Notes: generated from the letters alone by a model not told the origin. Counted from the stretch's first letter, positions 36,801 through 48,930 are shown. The stretch: 64,000 nt of DNA from Atrichornis clamosus (GCA_013400975.1 WBMZ01015464.1:1-64000), one strand, 5' to 3'. Numbers and translations: made by a program.

Positions 36801-38779
36801 GAAAAAAAGTTGTTAACCCCTTTTAAGTCACATTTTATTTTTCCCTCTGAAAAAATACACATATACATATACAAATTTATTCAGGTTAATAAGGACATGG
36901 AGGTGGTTGCTGTGAGATGGGGAAACAGGGTTTGAGGTTTCCTGTGGACTGAGACTGGCCTGCCTGGGAGGCTGCTCCTCCTCTGGTTGTGTTTTGCTGA
37001 GAGCAGGCAGAGCTGGAGACCAAAGCAGAAAGGTGGAGACACTTCTGGCATGATGGAGTGAGCAGCAGGACCCAAGACATCACATCCTCAGGAACAGGAC
37101 TTGTCTGGCACAGAGATAACAGGTCACAACTATCTCCAGCCCAGGCTCTTGCAACCTGTACAGAACTAGGCTTGGGTGCAACAGAAGAGCACATCTGAGG
37201 GTGAGCCTGGCTAGAACATTCAGAGCACAATTTATTATATTTGCATTTTAGATGAGATAGTATTGTTATAGTAATTTATTGATTGTTTCCAAGTCCACTG
37301 TCTCCTCTTAAAAGTCAGACTAGACAGAAGTTTCACATCAAGTATTTTATTCACTGGACTTTAGGGTGGGTTTTTTGGAAGAGGAGGCAGGATTACTAGT
37401 TTTTTTCTGCATCCATCCTTTCAAAATGCTCTCAAAAACAAGTGTTTTGAAGCTTAAACCTTTCAGACACTGGGAAAACAGTGATGCTTGGGGTCACTCA
37501 ACTTCAAGTGAGCTGTTCCTATGTGGAGATGGTCCTACTGTCTCTCAGTGACTTTTTATCACTTTCTGCAAGCACTGCAGTCTCCCCTGACACAGCAAAG
37601 CCCACCATGGGCTGTTTCTTAAGTGCCAGTGACCTCCATTGATACCAGAGAGGTTAACCACCACCCTCATCATCCCTTCTTTGTGCTGGGTTTTGCACTG
37701 GCTATTTAAATATCCGTGGAAAACTGTGTCTCCTCCTGCAGAGGCTGCACTTAGCCAACTCCATGCTGGCTTCAACATCTTCAGGGAATTTAGGAAATTA
37801 GGGTGCCTGAAGGGGTCTCCAGTAGCTGCATGCGATGTGATGTCACAGAGAGATGGTTCTTCCACTGGACACCGATGTGCCACTGGTGGACCCCACGGAG
37901 AGCCCCAAATCTGGGAGAAATTAGCACCTTCCTTGAAAAGGAGCGTATCCCAAGGCACTGGCTCATCAGAAAGCCCTGCCTGTGTCAGTCTGGCATCTTC
38001 TTGCTTACCAGGTTGATTTTTAGCAAATAGACCCATATAAAAAGAATTTGTGAGCAGGTTACTCTGCTTCTTTCCATTAGATTGATGTGAGAAACTTCAA
38101 CAATGTCCCATAATTAAAATTTTCTTTTTGAAGAGGGTTGAACACAGTGGGATTTGGCCAGTCTGTCCTCATCCTTTTATCAGTGACATCATGGGTCACT
38201 GAAATTCAGGAAATTATGAAAAGATAAGGAGAACTCCATTAACTGTGCTCCTACAAATATACATCAAATTGCATCCAAGTTTGCCAAACCTTCAAAGAAG
38301 GACTTAAGCAATACAAAACAGATGGAGAAATGACTGATTTGAAGCAGGTCAGATGCTCAGAAAATATAGCAGTGTTGCAAAAAAGAAAAAAAAAAAAAAG
38401 GAAAATAACTGGAGTCTCATTTTAATTAGTTTAAGGACTAATTCCCCATGTTTATGTAAGCATTTTATACTGCCTTAGATACAAGTTCTTTGGAAGAAGT
38501 GCTTTAGCATAGCTTGCTGCTGTGGGGCTGAGAGCAGGAGCTCAGAAAAGCAGGTGCCAGGTCCTCCATCACCCCAGTCCTGAAACCTGGATTAGATGGC
38601 AATGGTTTAAAAAGACCAGGCGGGAGCAGCAGCCTTATTTACAGGAGGGTTCTCTCCAGTGGTGTGGAGTGATGGTGACAGGGATGGGAAATTTGGGCTA
38701 GAAATGCTCACCAGCATCCCTCAGACTCTGCCTTTAGTCAGCTTTGAGAGCAACATTTAAACCTGCGGAGAAGGGATCA
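33871..38779. other. Gene-free stretch; simple repeats only
   Basis: No exon, RNA gene or transposon was recognised. There is a CA-type tract near 35488-35503, a CATATA tract near 36858-36870 and an A-rich tract at 38379-38399. The longest frame is a minus-strand frame of 163 codons (37545-38036) overlapping a plus-strand frame of 125 codons, both without recognisable domains. Confidence 0.5.
38379..38399. repeat. A-rich simple tract
   Basis: An A run interrupted by one G, ending in 14 consecutive A at 38386-38399. No CR1 or other element borders it, so it is not obviously a retrotransposon tail. Confidence 0.8.
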
Positions 38780-39480
38780 CTAAGTGGTGGCACTGAACCA
38801 GCTGTGCAACTTGCCGAACTCGTCTTCTTCCTCCTCTGACCTTTACCGTGGGGAGAGGAGGAGTGAGGTGGGGGAGCAAACAGCACAGCAGGACTTCAGA
38901 AATCGCCCCAACCTCCAAGTCACGTGGAGACACAAACCTTGGACACCCATTTGTTATAGTAAGAAGCATTTATTGGTGCCAACCGAGCAGTCTCAAGAGC
39001 AAGAACTAGAACACACTTTGCAACACTCGGGCGAGACAAGGCAGCTTGCAGGGATGCGTGGATCATTTCCCCTCCTTTCTCCCCGAGCCTGACTGCGGCA
39101 GACAGCGTTCAACCCCCTCTGCACCTCCCGGCCTCCCTCTCCCAGCTCCATCCCTGCCAAGCCCAGCTGCTCGGCTCGGGGTGCCGCCGCAGCTCCCGCT
39201 CCCGCTGGCACGGCTGCTGCCGAGCGGGGCCGGGGAGGGCCGTAGTGACGCACCCGATTGGTATTAGAAGACTTCACTGGCTATTTATAGGCCCCCACCG
39301 ACCGCAAAAAGCTCTTGGCCTCGCTTTTTCTCCCTCCCTCCCTCCATCTCACTCACTGGCTTTAGCTCTGCACAGGAGGGGGAGCGAAAGAAATGCTGTC
39401 AATAAACCAGCGAGTCCCAGCGCGACATTCCCAAGCACAGCAAAATTTCTGCCCCTCCACTAGCGGATTCAGTCTGAACA
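38780..39480 (+). promoter_or_regulatory. CpG-rich promoter-like block (possible unannotated transcript start)
   Basis: A small CpG-rich zone (densest at 39040-39320) stands alone in the gene-free interval. It holds an exact CACGTG E-box (38921-38926), a CRE-like TGACGCA (39246-39252), a reverse CCAAT box ATTGG (39257-39261) and CTATTTATAG (39281-39290). The last fits the MEF2 consensus exactly; read on the minus strand (CTATAAATAG) it is also a good TATA box, and on the plus strand a weaker one. The order CRE-like, CCAAT, TATA-like, then a pyrimidine-rich stretch near 39320-39345 fits a plus-strand promoter starting around 39310. A 162-codon plus frame follows (ATG at 39393). Its translation is unknown and may be chance. 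An orphan promoter, non-coding RNA start or enhancer are all possible. Confidence 0.45.
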
Positions 39481-40730
39481 AATTATTTCCAGCATGCCGG
39501 CTTTTCACTCTGGTGTTCTTTCCTCCTTTTCAGCTTGGATTTCTTTCCCGTTTTGCTTTTTTTCCTTTTCCCTCTCTGTCTGCGCAGTTTCACTTTCCAG
39601 TTCCTGGCATTGGCTTGGCTGCTGCTCAGCAGGGCTGGATACAGACCAGAGAGGGGGAGACCTCTCTATTGAGCTTGGCAGATTTCCCCAGTTCCTGCCG
39701 GGCACTTCCCTGTGTGTCTCTACCCAATACCCAGGCTTGGCCCACGACATCGGATGCTCTCCTGACTGCAGGGCCAGGCGGCAGCTCCCACGTTCACTCT
39801 CTGAAGGACAGACCCAAGGTCCAGCACCCTTTGTCACCCACGTCTCTCCAGCCCCCGCCCTGTTCCCGTGCTGGTGGATGAGTCAGTGAGGACTAAGCAG
39901 AGCCGTGGTTGGAAATTGTACTCATGAGCAGACCCTGGGTGCTCCTTCGGCGTGGCTAACCACAGAAAGAAGGTTTAAAGTGCTGTGGCAGAAGCACAGT
40001 CTGCTTCAGTTTGGGACAGAGGCAGCATTTGGAAATGTGGCTAAAAAATTCAGTACACCTGGATACGGGCAGTGAGGTAAAAGCAATGCTTAGAGTCCAC
40101 AGCTAAGGCACTGATGGAGAAGTAAGGCCGTTTATAATCACTTCAGTGAAGTGAAAAATAGAGGTCACTGGAGGTGCACATCCATTCTTTTTTTAACAAA
40201 ACAATGCTGGTTTTCACAATATTTATTGTCAGAATTTCTAACAGAAACACTCCCATCTGCGTGCAGGCCCTCAGGTTTACAACAGAGGTAAGAGAGGACG
40301 ACTGTGGGAATAAAATCTGTAGCAAGCCATTTTCCTTCTGCTTTCTCACTGAATTAACCATTGCCCTACCTGTGAGGCTCCATTCCTTGCAGCTCCATCA
40401 GCACTGCAGGGTTAAAGCAATCAAGGGGTGTCTTCTTGTCTTATCCTTAAGTAAATCACTTCACCTCTGTTTTTGTATGGCACCCTGCTCCATGGTTATC
40501 TCTGCGGACTTGCAGGTTCCGGGGCTGTCTCCTGCTGCAGGGGGATGTACAGCACCAACCACTGGCACATCCCCAGGAGGCTGCGGTTTGAAGCAATGCT
40601 GGCAGAAAAATAACAGGGCCAGGGTCTTTCTCCTCAGACAGGAATAGCACACCCAGCTGTAAAAGGGCTAGTCCCAAAGCTAAGGCATTATGCCTTTTTA
40701 AGTTATTATTATTTATAGTATTTACCATGT
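39481..40730. other. No supported gene; downstream of the promoter-like block
   Basis: Two overlapping plus frames (162 codons from 39393 and 131 codons from 39494) and a minus frame of 110 codons run through a pyrimidine-rich segment and end by about 39890. Overlap of frames on both strands argues against coding. Beyond 39900 nothing was recognised up to the CR1 fragment. Confidence 0.45.
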
Positions 40731-41212
40731 CCAGTTCTGCCCTTCTCAGTACAAGGGATATGGAGCTCCTGGTCCAGCTTCTGGTCCAGCGGAAGCAAAG
40801 TTGATCAAGGGACTGGAGCATCTCCCTTATGAGGAAAGGCTGAGGGAGCTGGGCCTGTTCAGCCTTGAGAAGAGATGACTGAGAGGGGAGCTCATCAGTG
40901 TCTGTCAGTGTCTGCAGGGATGGGTTAGAGGATGGGCCAGGGTCTGCTCTGTGGTGCCAAGCAAGAGGACAAGAGGCAATGTGCAGAAACTGATGTACAG
41001 GAAGTTCCACCTGAATATGAGGAAGAACTTTCTTACTGTTTTACTGTGCAGTGACTGCACATGGAACAAATTGCCCAGAGGTGTGGAGATATCTCCCTCA
41101 CTGGAGATATTCCAGAAGTGAGTGGACACACTCCTGTGCTGTGTGCTCTAGGATGACCCTGAGCAGTTCACCCACTGTGGTCCCCACCAACCCAGCTCAT
41201 TCTGTGACTGTG
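40731..41212 (+). mobile_element. CR1 LINE 3' end, sense orientation, with decayed ORF2 C-terminus
   Basis: The plus strand matches the CR1 3' end: GGACTGGAGCATCTCCCTTA, GAGGAAAGGCTGAGGGAGCT, TTCAGCCTTGAGAAGAGATG, AGGAAGTTCCACCTGAATAT, ending in ATTCTGTGACTGTGTA, a worn form of the CR1 8 bp terminal repeat. Translation shows the ORF2 tail: [20 protein letters not shown] then FSLEKR, a stop (TGA at 40876-40878), and later MYRKFHLNMRKNFLTV. The stop replaces what is normally an Arg codon, and further frameshifts follow, so it is a pseudogenised 5'-truncated copy of about 480 bp. A 184-codon minus-strand frame lies across it and is an antisense artefact. Confidence 0.95.
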
Positions 41213-44200
41213 TAGCTCATCAAAACAAAGATACAGATAATTCAAGAACTGTATTTGAACTTGGGAATGGGGCTTAACATTTGGCCACAGAACTAAGAGC
41301 ATTTTACATATTCTTGACAAGCTGGCCCCTTTGCAACTTTTGGACCACATTTTTAAAGTCCAGTGTGAATGAGGCTCTTGCTAAAGGCATCTTCCTGGGA
41401 GCTGTGGGCTGTGAGGGACTGGGTCAAACAAAAAAATTATTACTTCTATGCAGCTGCTTTAGAGGCTTCACAGAATTGTTTGCTGTGTCTGCCAGAGTGA
41501 GCGGGCTGCCAATGGTCAAAACCAAGCTGATGGAAAGGGGATAGAAGTGTCCTGGCAAAGGGGAAGCACCCCTTCTCATCTGACCATGCTAGAGGGTGCA
41601 TGGTGTGATACTGAAGAGCCATGTGCCCCCTTGATCTCTCTCCTCACACTACTTCTCTGCAGAGCTGAAAGCCCACAGACCCTTTTTCAGAGGCAAATCA
41701 GTGCCTAGGGATTCTTCTTGGATTACCTCCTGCACACACAGATTTCCCTCGGCACGCTGAGCACTGTGCCACAACTGACAGCCGGGACACTTGAGTTTTG
41801 CATCCTTCTCAACTTGGAGATTCTCCAGCCCTGCCTTGAGAAGTGCACAGTCACCCTGGAAATGTGGGATAAGTCAGTAAAATTTCAGAATGCCTCTGGG
41901 AGGCTGTTTAGAAGCAGATCAGAATCAACAGACTGCACAGGAAAATTTTGATTTATTCCCCAGTTCCTACTTCAGTTTTGGAGAGGCACATTCATAAACC
42001 ATAAAAGCAAATTATCCCTCCACCAACAAAGATACAGCCTTGACCTTTCTGCAGTATAATTAATATGTAAAAGCACTTTTGCCATATGACTAAAATTGTT
42101 CATTTACACCCCATTTTCTGCCAGCACCAATGTATAAGGTGGCCATGACTCACAATAAACGTCTCCTACAATAAAATCTTGATTTTGAGGGACTTGCAAC
42201 TTGAGCTAGACAAACACCTCATAAGATGTAACTTACTCTTGAATTCAGCATCCGTGTCCACAGGCAGCTTTGTTTCCTCCAATTTTTGTGTTTGAAATTT
42301 TCTCACCAGGTGTTTCCTAGAAATAAATCGTGTTCTCATGGACCACAAAAAAGCATCGCTGCTACAAGTACCTGACCCTTGACATTTGATAGAGAAATTG
42401 TGTTTGGTTCATTGCTATTATTTATGGTATTTTTGTCAGTTCTACAGTTGTGCCACTCCATTCCTAAGCAGGAAAAACCACACAGGCTCTGCTGCAGTCA
42501 GATGACAACTGGTAATGCTGAGGTGCTGCAGGTGGCACACCTGGCTGGGCAAGTTTGCACACAAGCAAGGCATTTAAGAGGCCCACATAAAAGTTCTGCT
42601 AATTTCTGTGATAAATGCAGGGGGGAAAAAACCCCCATATTTAAATTTCAGTTCAGACTTTGGACTTAGGAGTGAAGTGTTCAGTATTGTATTTTAATAT
42701 AATAAACATCATGTGGTTTCTGGTAGTGGAATAATACAAGCAACTCAGTGTATTACGCATTCATGGATTAGGTTGGAAATATTTGCAAACCAGGCAATAA
42801 AGCTGAATGAGCTGAAGTATTTACAAGATATTAGTGAAGTAATTTGAGTTTTAAAATTACGTGAAAAGTTGGTGTTTGACAGTGCTGTGTGGGGACACGG
42901 ACACTGAACAGCTGAAAGTGTCATAACCAACAGAAGCAACAGAGGCCAAGGTGAAGAGCAGCTTGCAAACGTGTATAAATGGTATGATTTAGGGATAAAA
43001 CATTACAGATTTTTTTGCCTTTAGGTAAAGAAGGGTCTGCTTTCTTGCAACAAGAGCTCTGGATCTTCTCTCCTGGTCATTAGTGAAGCAAAGGGATTGG
43101 GAATGTGATGCTAAACTGCTGCAGAACACACATGAGCCTGCTTATGTGATGGTAGTAATGACTTTAAACTTAAATCTCAATCTTTCAAACTACACAATTA
43201 TATTGTATGTCCTGTAATAAAACCAAAACTTTTCATACAACTATTTAGAAAGATGAATGCCATTTAAGAAAATAAGTATATTACACTGGTACACTTTTGT
43301 TCCCAGTTCTACTTAACAGTTGCCAACAGAGAAAGAAACAAAAGTACCTAAGATCTACATAAAATGTATAAAATGGCAATTATCTCTGTTTCAGCACACG
43401 GTATTGTTATTTCTTTGCTAAATGCAGATGGTCTCCAAGAATCTATAAACTCATTGCAGCTGGACAGTGTTTATAGGCCTATGGCAGAGGATGGTTTTCA
43501 AAGGAATTTAAATATTGCAGGGAGTGGTTTTATATTCCAGGGCCCCAAGTTTGCTTTGTGATAGCGATTTAGTTTCACTGTTGCTCAAGAAAGGAGCCCT
43601 CTGTTCAAGAGAAAAATGAAGAAGGTGTGATGTGAGCAAATAAAATGTTCTATTTTCCATCCCTAGCATAGCACAGAAGTAGAAATCAGCACGGCAGAAA
43701 AAGAGACAAGACTGGGTAAACAGCAGAGATGCATAGCCTGAACAAATCAGACACATACTGCTGGTTTGCACTCCCAGAACATAAATTAACCCCTGGTAAG
43801 ATTACTGCGTTTTTGAGATAAAATTCTGCTTTCCATGAATACCATCTAAAATGGGCTTAAAAATCTTTCCATAAACACTTCTAGCCACTAATCTAATTGA
43901 CGGAAATGTTTGCAAAAAGCAAACATAGATGAAGGAAATTCACTGCTTTTATTCACATAAAAGTATTTGCAGGTTTTTAAAGGTATTCCCCAAGGTCAAT
44001 AACTAACTAAACAATCTTATTTTGTAAACAGCCATGGTGCAGTAAAAAAGCCAGGCTCTGAGGTCTTTGTGTGAAACTATCAACAGAATCATCTCAATTA
44101 TGCTCAGAAGAACCAATATTTTAACCAATTGTTCCCTTCAACATGATATACACTTTCTGATGCTCTCTAGAAGATGTCATTGAAAGTGAAGTTTATGTCA

Positions 44201-46429
44201 CCAGGGCACCTGCATGGGATCAAAGATTTCTGACTGCTTGGGATGTGCATGGATGTGAGCGGGGCGGGATCAGGCCCCTCTTGCCAGACTCTGATTTGAT
44301 TCAGGCTCTGAAACTTCAAACCCATGAACTTCTGGGGAATTACTGCCTGCTGGACAAGGGTGGAAGAGCTGCATCAAGCCCCTGGGACCTACCCCAGCTA
44401 CAGGCACACTACGCACCTTGAGTAGACCTGCTTGCCCGAGCTTCTAGTTTGGATTTTGTGGTTCTCTCAGGTAAAGCCAGAGTCAAACCCATTACACACT
44501 TCCTCCAGAGTTTTGCCTCACACACAAATTACAGAGGGTGAGCTGCTGAATCTCCAAGCCAGGGACACCAACTGTCCCTGCTGAGTTGATCCTTGACTAA
44601 GTAGTACTGGTTTAATTGTGAGCAATTCTGAAGTTTGGTAGAAACACTGTAACTTCTAAACCCAGTCGAAGTGAGGAATAGCTGGCTCAGTTCAGCTGAA
44701 GCAAACACAATCCTAAACAACTGATCCCAAACAACCAAACTTTCAAAACCCAAACCAAACCACCTCAGAGGGAAATCACCTTCAGCAGGCAGGCCGCGTT
44801 TCCAAACTTTTCTCTGTAACTGTGAAATTGAGATTTTAAAAGTAAAAGCCTTCATATAATTGCTTCCCTGCCAGCCCTGGCCCTGAAAAAACCCTGCTGT
44901 ATATTGGGAAAGCTGCAGTGCTGTGATTATACGAAATATTCCCTCGGCTGCTGTCTCTGGAAGTGTGTGCACATGAAGCCCCTGTGGTAAGAGTAGGATG
45001 ATTGCTTATAGACTTTTACTATCCAGAAACAATCGTGCCCAAACTCATGAGCTCAATTTCTGTCTCAATTCCATCAGAATATTGCTGTTAAAGAAGGTAC
45101 AACTACAAAAGACAATTGTCTGTCCTGAGATTCCTACCCTTTCCAGTTCTTTAAAGAGGTGAGTGTGTGTATATATATATATTTATTCCTCTATCATTGA
45201 ATGGTGTTCATTTTGTTTGCCAAATTGCACAGGACCTGATGCAAAGCCCTCTTTTGTGCAGCATTCGGAGGTCGCTAAGCGTGAATCAGTGTGAGCACTG
45301 CTGAAGGCTGCAGAACCTTGCAAGTATTTTAACCTCTTACTAATGGCAGGGGGGGAAGAAATGGATGACAGATCCTAAACTCTGCTTTTGCTATCAATTA
45401 ATATATGGGAGTCACTTATAAACATCCTCCTTTATTCCCAAAGATTAGCTGAAATGAAAACTGTACCCTGACTGCCTTTTTTTCTTCCTTTTTTTTCTTC
45501 TGACAGGATGGCCTTAATGGTCTTATTTTCTTCCCCTTTCATATTAGAGCAATTTGAGTACTGTCCATCCTGGATTTCTTGCAAGACACTATGGCAAGGC
45601 TGGCAGAATGGGGCCTTAGATGCTAAGACACAAGCACAAGTCTCTCACACAAGTCTGAGAGTAATTTTTTTTCGGTGTATGATTTAACAATTCCTGCTTC
45701 AAATGAGGAACTGTGAAATCTCCCCTCCAGCTCCCTGGATTTCACTAAAAGCAAGCAGGAAAAGAACTGTAATTAGTCCCACTATTTCTAAAGTGAAAAA
45801 TAAGAACAAATTATTGCAGGTTATAGTTTTTCAGCTCTTCAATTACTGCGGATGTCAAAATAAGGAAAAAAACCCCCTATTTATAGCACTCTGTTGATGG
45901 TACAAGTTTTTAAAGCAAACAAAACCATATTTTTGCAGCTTGGGAAAACGCTGGTGTAGTCCCTTATTTTGATAGTGTTATCTTGTTATTTTACAGAAGC
46001 CTATCAGCTGTTTTAAGCTTTTACTGCAAAAAGCAGGTCTTAGTGTAAGAGTTTGTATGTAGAGATGAAGAGGTGAAGCACAATTTGAGTATCTCATTTC
46101 CTTCACGGGGATTAAATCTTTGGTAAGGTTCCAGTATTTGTTGGAAACTCCTACTGGGCATTACTTCCTCACTGTACCCAAAATAAATTCCTCCAATATT
46201 AATCATCTGTGATAACAACGTTGCTTTTTTACACCACTGACACTGCTCCTACCTGCCAATTCCCCCCCCCCGCAGCAGGAGAGAGGAATTGCGCTGTCAG
46301 TGGTACTGCTCTCATTTTTTCATTCACCTGGTCAAATTTTGATATCGTGCCGGATTCCTGGGATGTGCTTTGTTCTCTAAAAATCTGTCAGAATTAATAA
46401 AAAAAAAAAGACCTTGAGCCGTGACACCT
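41213..46429. other. Gene-free stretch upstream of the large CpG island
   Basis: No exon, RNA gene or transposon was recognised. Composition is AT-rich around 42000-44200. A mixed TG/TA microsatellite lies at 45160-45183 and a run of ten C at 46262-46271. The longest frame is a 147-codon minus-strand frame (44529-44972) with no recognised domain. Confidence 0.5.
45160..45183. repeat. TG/TA dinucleotide microsatellite
   Basis: A TGTGTGT segment passes directly into (AT)6 at 45171-45182. It is short and of no evident function. Confidence 0.85.
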
Positions 46430-47379
46430 GTCAAATACAGGCAAACCCCACCTTCCCGCTTCCAAACCCAGTGCCCCAAGAGAAACCGAGGCTCTCACAG
46501 GCGAGCTGGCTGCAGCCAGCCCCCTCCCCCGGCTTTTCACCGGTGCCAGCGGGGCCTCCTCGGCTTCCCCCGGACCAGGCCTCGGCTCCGCTCTCCTTCC
46601 TCCCGCGGGAAACGACCTTGGCGGCGCCGAGGCCAGCCCTGATCCGCCCCGGCCACCTCCCGCTCCGCAGGCGGCTCCGGGGCGAGCCCTTCCCCTCCCC
46701 GGGGTCTCGGAGGCGCCGGCCCCGCCTCGCTCGCTGAGGTTCCGCCGCCCGCGGCCGCCGCCCCCGCTCCCTGCGTGACCATCTCCCCGCCGCTCCCCCG
46801 CCCTCCCTTCCCCCGCGTGCGTCTCATTGGCCGGCCGCGCCGCCCATCAACTCAGCCCTCTGTGCTGATTGGCCGAGGCGCCAGGCCGGCGCGCAGGTCC
46901 CGCCCCGCGGGGCTCCCCCCGGCCCTCCCCGGCACTTGGCGGCGGAGTGTCCTCAGAAGACTCACTGGGCCGGAGGGGCCGCTCCGCCGCTGGCTGCGGG
47001 CCCGCGCGCCCATTGGTCGGTCGCCCTGCCAATCCGCCGAACCGCGGCGCGCCGTTGGCTGCCGGGCGGCGGGGGGCGGGACGCTCCCCCCCGCCCCCGC
47101 CCGCGCGGTGCCGCCCTGTGACCAACTCCCGTGTGTGAGTCACGGCAGCGCCGTCAATGCCGTGTGCGGGCGGGCGGCGCTGCCTGGGCTGCCCCGGCCC
47201 CCCTCCCCCGGCACAGGGCTGGCGGGCCGCACTTGTCACCGTGTCACATCCTCCCTGCCGCCTGCCGACCCAACTCACCCACCCCAGCTCGGCCGCCGCC
47301 CGGGGCCGCCGCGGCGGCATGGGATAGAGCCGGGCACAGCCGCCCCCGCCGCTCGTTTTACATTGACCTCCCCGTGGTT
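46430..47379 (+). promoter_or_regulatory. Large CpG-island promoter with four CCAAT words
   Basis: A dense CpG island (about 46430-47690). CCAAT-box words (NF-Y sites) lie at 46826-46830, 46868-46872 and 47012-47016 (reverse, ATTGG) and 47029-47033 (forward, CCAAT), and an AP-1 word TGAGTCA at 47136-47142. GC boxes are abundant and there is no convincing TATA box. Such NF-Y arrays are typical of broadly expressed genes, and reverse CCAAT boxes can drive transcription in either direction, so a minus-strand transcript is possible too. Frames of 306 (plus) and 255 (minus) codons exist only because GC-rich DNA lacks stops; the plus one begins at a GTG. The island ends in the leader exon described next. 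Confidence 0.8.
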
Positions 47380-47504
47380 TAAACCCCTCCCCCGTGTGTC
47401 CCCCCCGCCGCCTCTTCGCCTTCCCCGCGCCCCCTCTCTCCGCCGAGCCCCCGCTCCCCTGGGCGCCTCCCTCGCCGGTCCTCGCCGCGGAGCCCCCGGA
47501 GCGG
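47380..47504 (+). other. Probable non-coding exon 1 (5' leader) of a plus-strand gene
   Basis: The segment is a C-rich leader ending GGAGCGG with a consensus donor GTGAGT at 47505-47510. No ATG occurs between 47341 and 47504, and the nearest upstream ATG (about 47321) hits TAG after one codon, so this would be untranslated leader. The transcription start is uncertain; 47380 is a placeholder chosen just after a TTTAAA-like word. What the gene encodes cannot be seen in this window. The exon call rests on island position, donor strength and absence of ATG. Confidence 0.5.
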
Positions 47505-48779
47505 GTGAGTGCCGGGCACGGCCCTCCCGGGCTCGCTGCCGGGGCTGGGGGTGCGGGGGGCGCGGGCCGGGGCCGCCCCGGGCTGTGCGGGGCGGCCACG
47601 GCCAACTGTTCCAAAGTTGGGGCATTCCCCTCCCAGCGCAGCCTGGCACTGCCCGCTCGGACTGCAAAAGAAGGGGAAAAAAATTAAATATATAACCTCC
47701 AGGCGTCGTTGCCAACTTCTAATGCGTGTCATGCTGCTGGTGATTGTAATTTTTATTTTATTCTGTTTTTTTCCCCGCCCTGGGTGAGGCTGTGGTGATG
47801 GTTGACGTGAGGGTATCCCGAAAGCCGCCCGGGTAGAACAAGCCCTCCATACCAGGCTCTGGCCACTGTCCGTCCTGGAAAACCGGGGAATCCCGCCTTT
47901 TGTATTTCTAGGTGCACCGTCCTCCTCCCCACCGTGTCGTTCCTGGATGTTTCGCTATTACCTGGGCTTCTCTTGCCGTGGCAGGAACATGCGTGTGTGG
48001 AAGGGGGAAGCCGTGGTCCACAGCGGGGAGTTTTGGTGTCTTGGCTTGGTATTGGGAGCACTTAATGTGAAATGGTTATGTCTCTGTTTCATTGCTATTA
48101 ATTTTTTTCCCCTCTCCTTAATGTATTTTTAGAAACGTGAATGTGGTGTGTGTTCTCATGTGCTGTACGTACAGAATAGCTAAAATAAAGCAGAGGCATG
48201 GAAAACCCCAGCAAATACAGCAGTGCTTCCATACACAGGGCGTCCAAAGCCGTAGTGCTCTGCTGGGTTTATTTATTAATATTAATTGCTTGATCATTGT
48301 GATTTATATCATATAACTAATTGCTGGATTGAAGGTTTACCAAACCTCACAGAACTCCAAAATCATCTTTCTCAGGCATCTGAAAAATAAATCTACTGAA
48401 CTTTTGTTAAGAGGAGAGGCCAGCATGATTCTGGGAATCCTCCACATGAAGTTTCTCTTTTTAAAGGCAAGCACTCTTGTAAATAAGTCCTAGTAAAATA
48501 TGGCTTTACTCAGTGAGTACTCAAGTGTATACTGAGGATCAGTAAATTTCTAGAGGAAATGAAATCTTTACCAAATCTTGTCTTGCTTTTATCTATAAAG
48601 AGGAGGGAAACAGAAATAAATCAGCTGTGAGATTCATATAAAATAGAAAATCAGTCCAAGAAGTGACTTGCCCAACAAAACCTGAAAACTTCCTAAATTT
48701 TGCTTTTATGGGAGGGGTCCTTTGGCTGTGGTCTGTTAAATCAATATGGAGTGGGCCTGTTTCTTCTCTGGTACTAGTT

Positions 48780-48930
48780 TAGCAGCAGCATAACTTCATT
48801 AACGGAGCGGATTTGCATTAATGTGAAGAGTAATCAAGAAACTCATGTTTTCAGCAAGGCCCCTGTAGTAATGACATGACAAGCTCTGATTCCTTCAGAC
48901 CCAATTACACCATCCTTACTCACTCTGAGC
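48780..48930. promoter_or_regulatory. Candidate intronic element with exact octamer word
   Basis: ATTTGCAT at 48811-48818 is the exact reverse of the POU octamer ATGCAAAT. It is preceded by CATTAACGGAGCGG and followed by TAATGTGAAGAGTAATCAAG, giving several homeodomain-type words within 50 bp. Location about 1.3 kb into the presumed first intron is a common site for enhancers. Function is an inference. Confidence 0.3.

Noticed and set aside
38974..38990. TGGTGCCAACCGAGCAG, loosely like a retroviral tRNA primer binding site
   Set aside because: No LTR end (CA) precedes it, no matching LTR or polypurine tract is visible, and the match is partial.
40221..40296. Short exon-like segment ending AGAG before GTAAGA
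   Set aside because: The donor is only moderate, the acceptor choices are weak, and the frame resembles nothing known.
40456..41010. 184-codon minus-strand frame
   Set aside because: Much of it is the antisense of the sense-oriented CR1 fragment, whose own decayed ORF2 is on the plus strand.
46775..47695. 306-codon plus frame, and 255-codon minus frame at 46847-47614
   Set aside because: Very GC-rich island DNA rarely forms stop codons; the plus frame starts at GTG, crosses the splice donor at 47505, and neither shows a domain.
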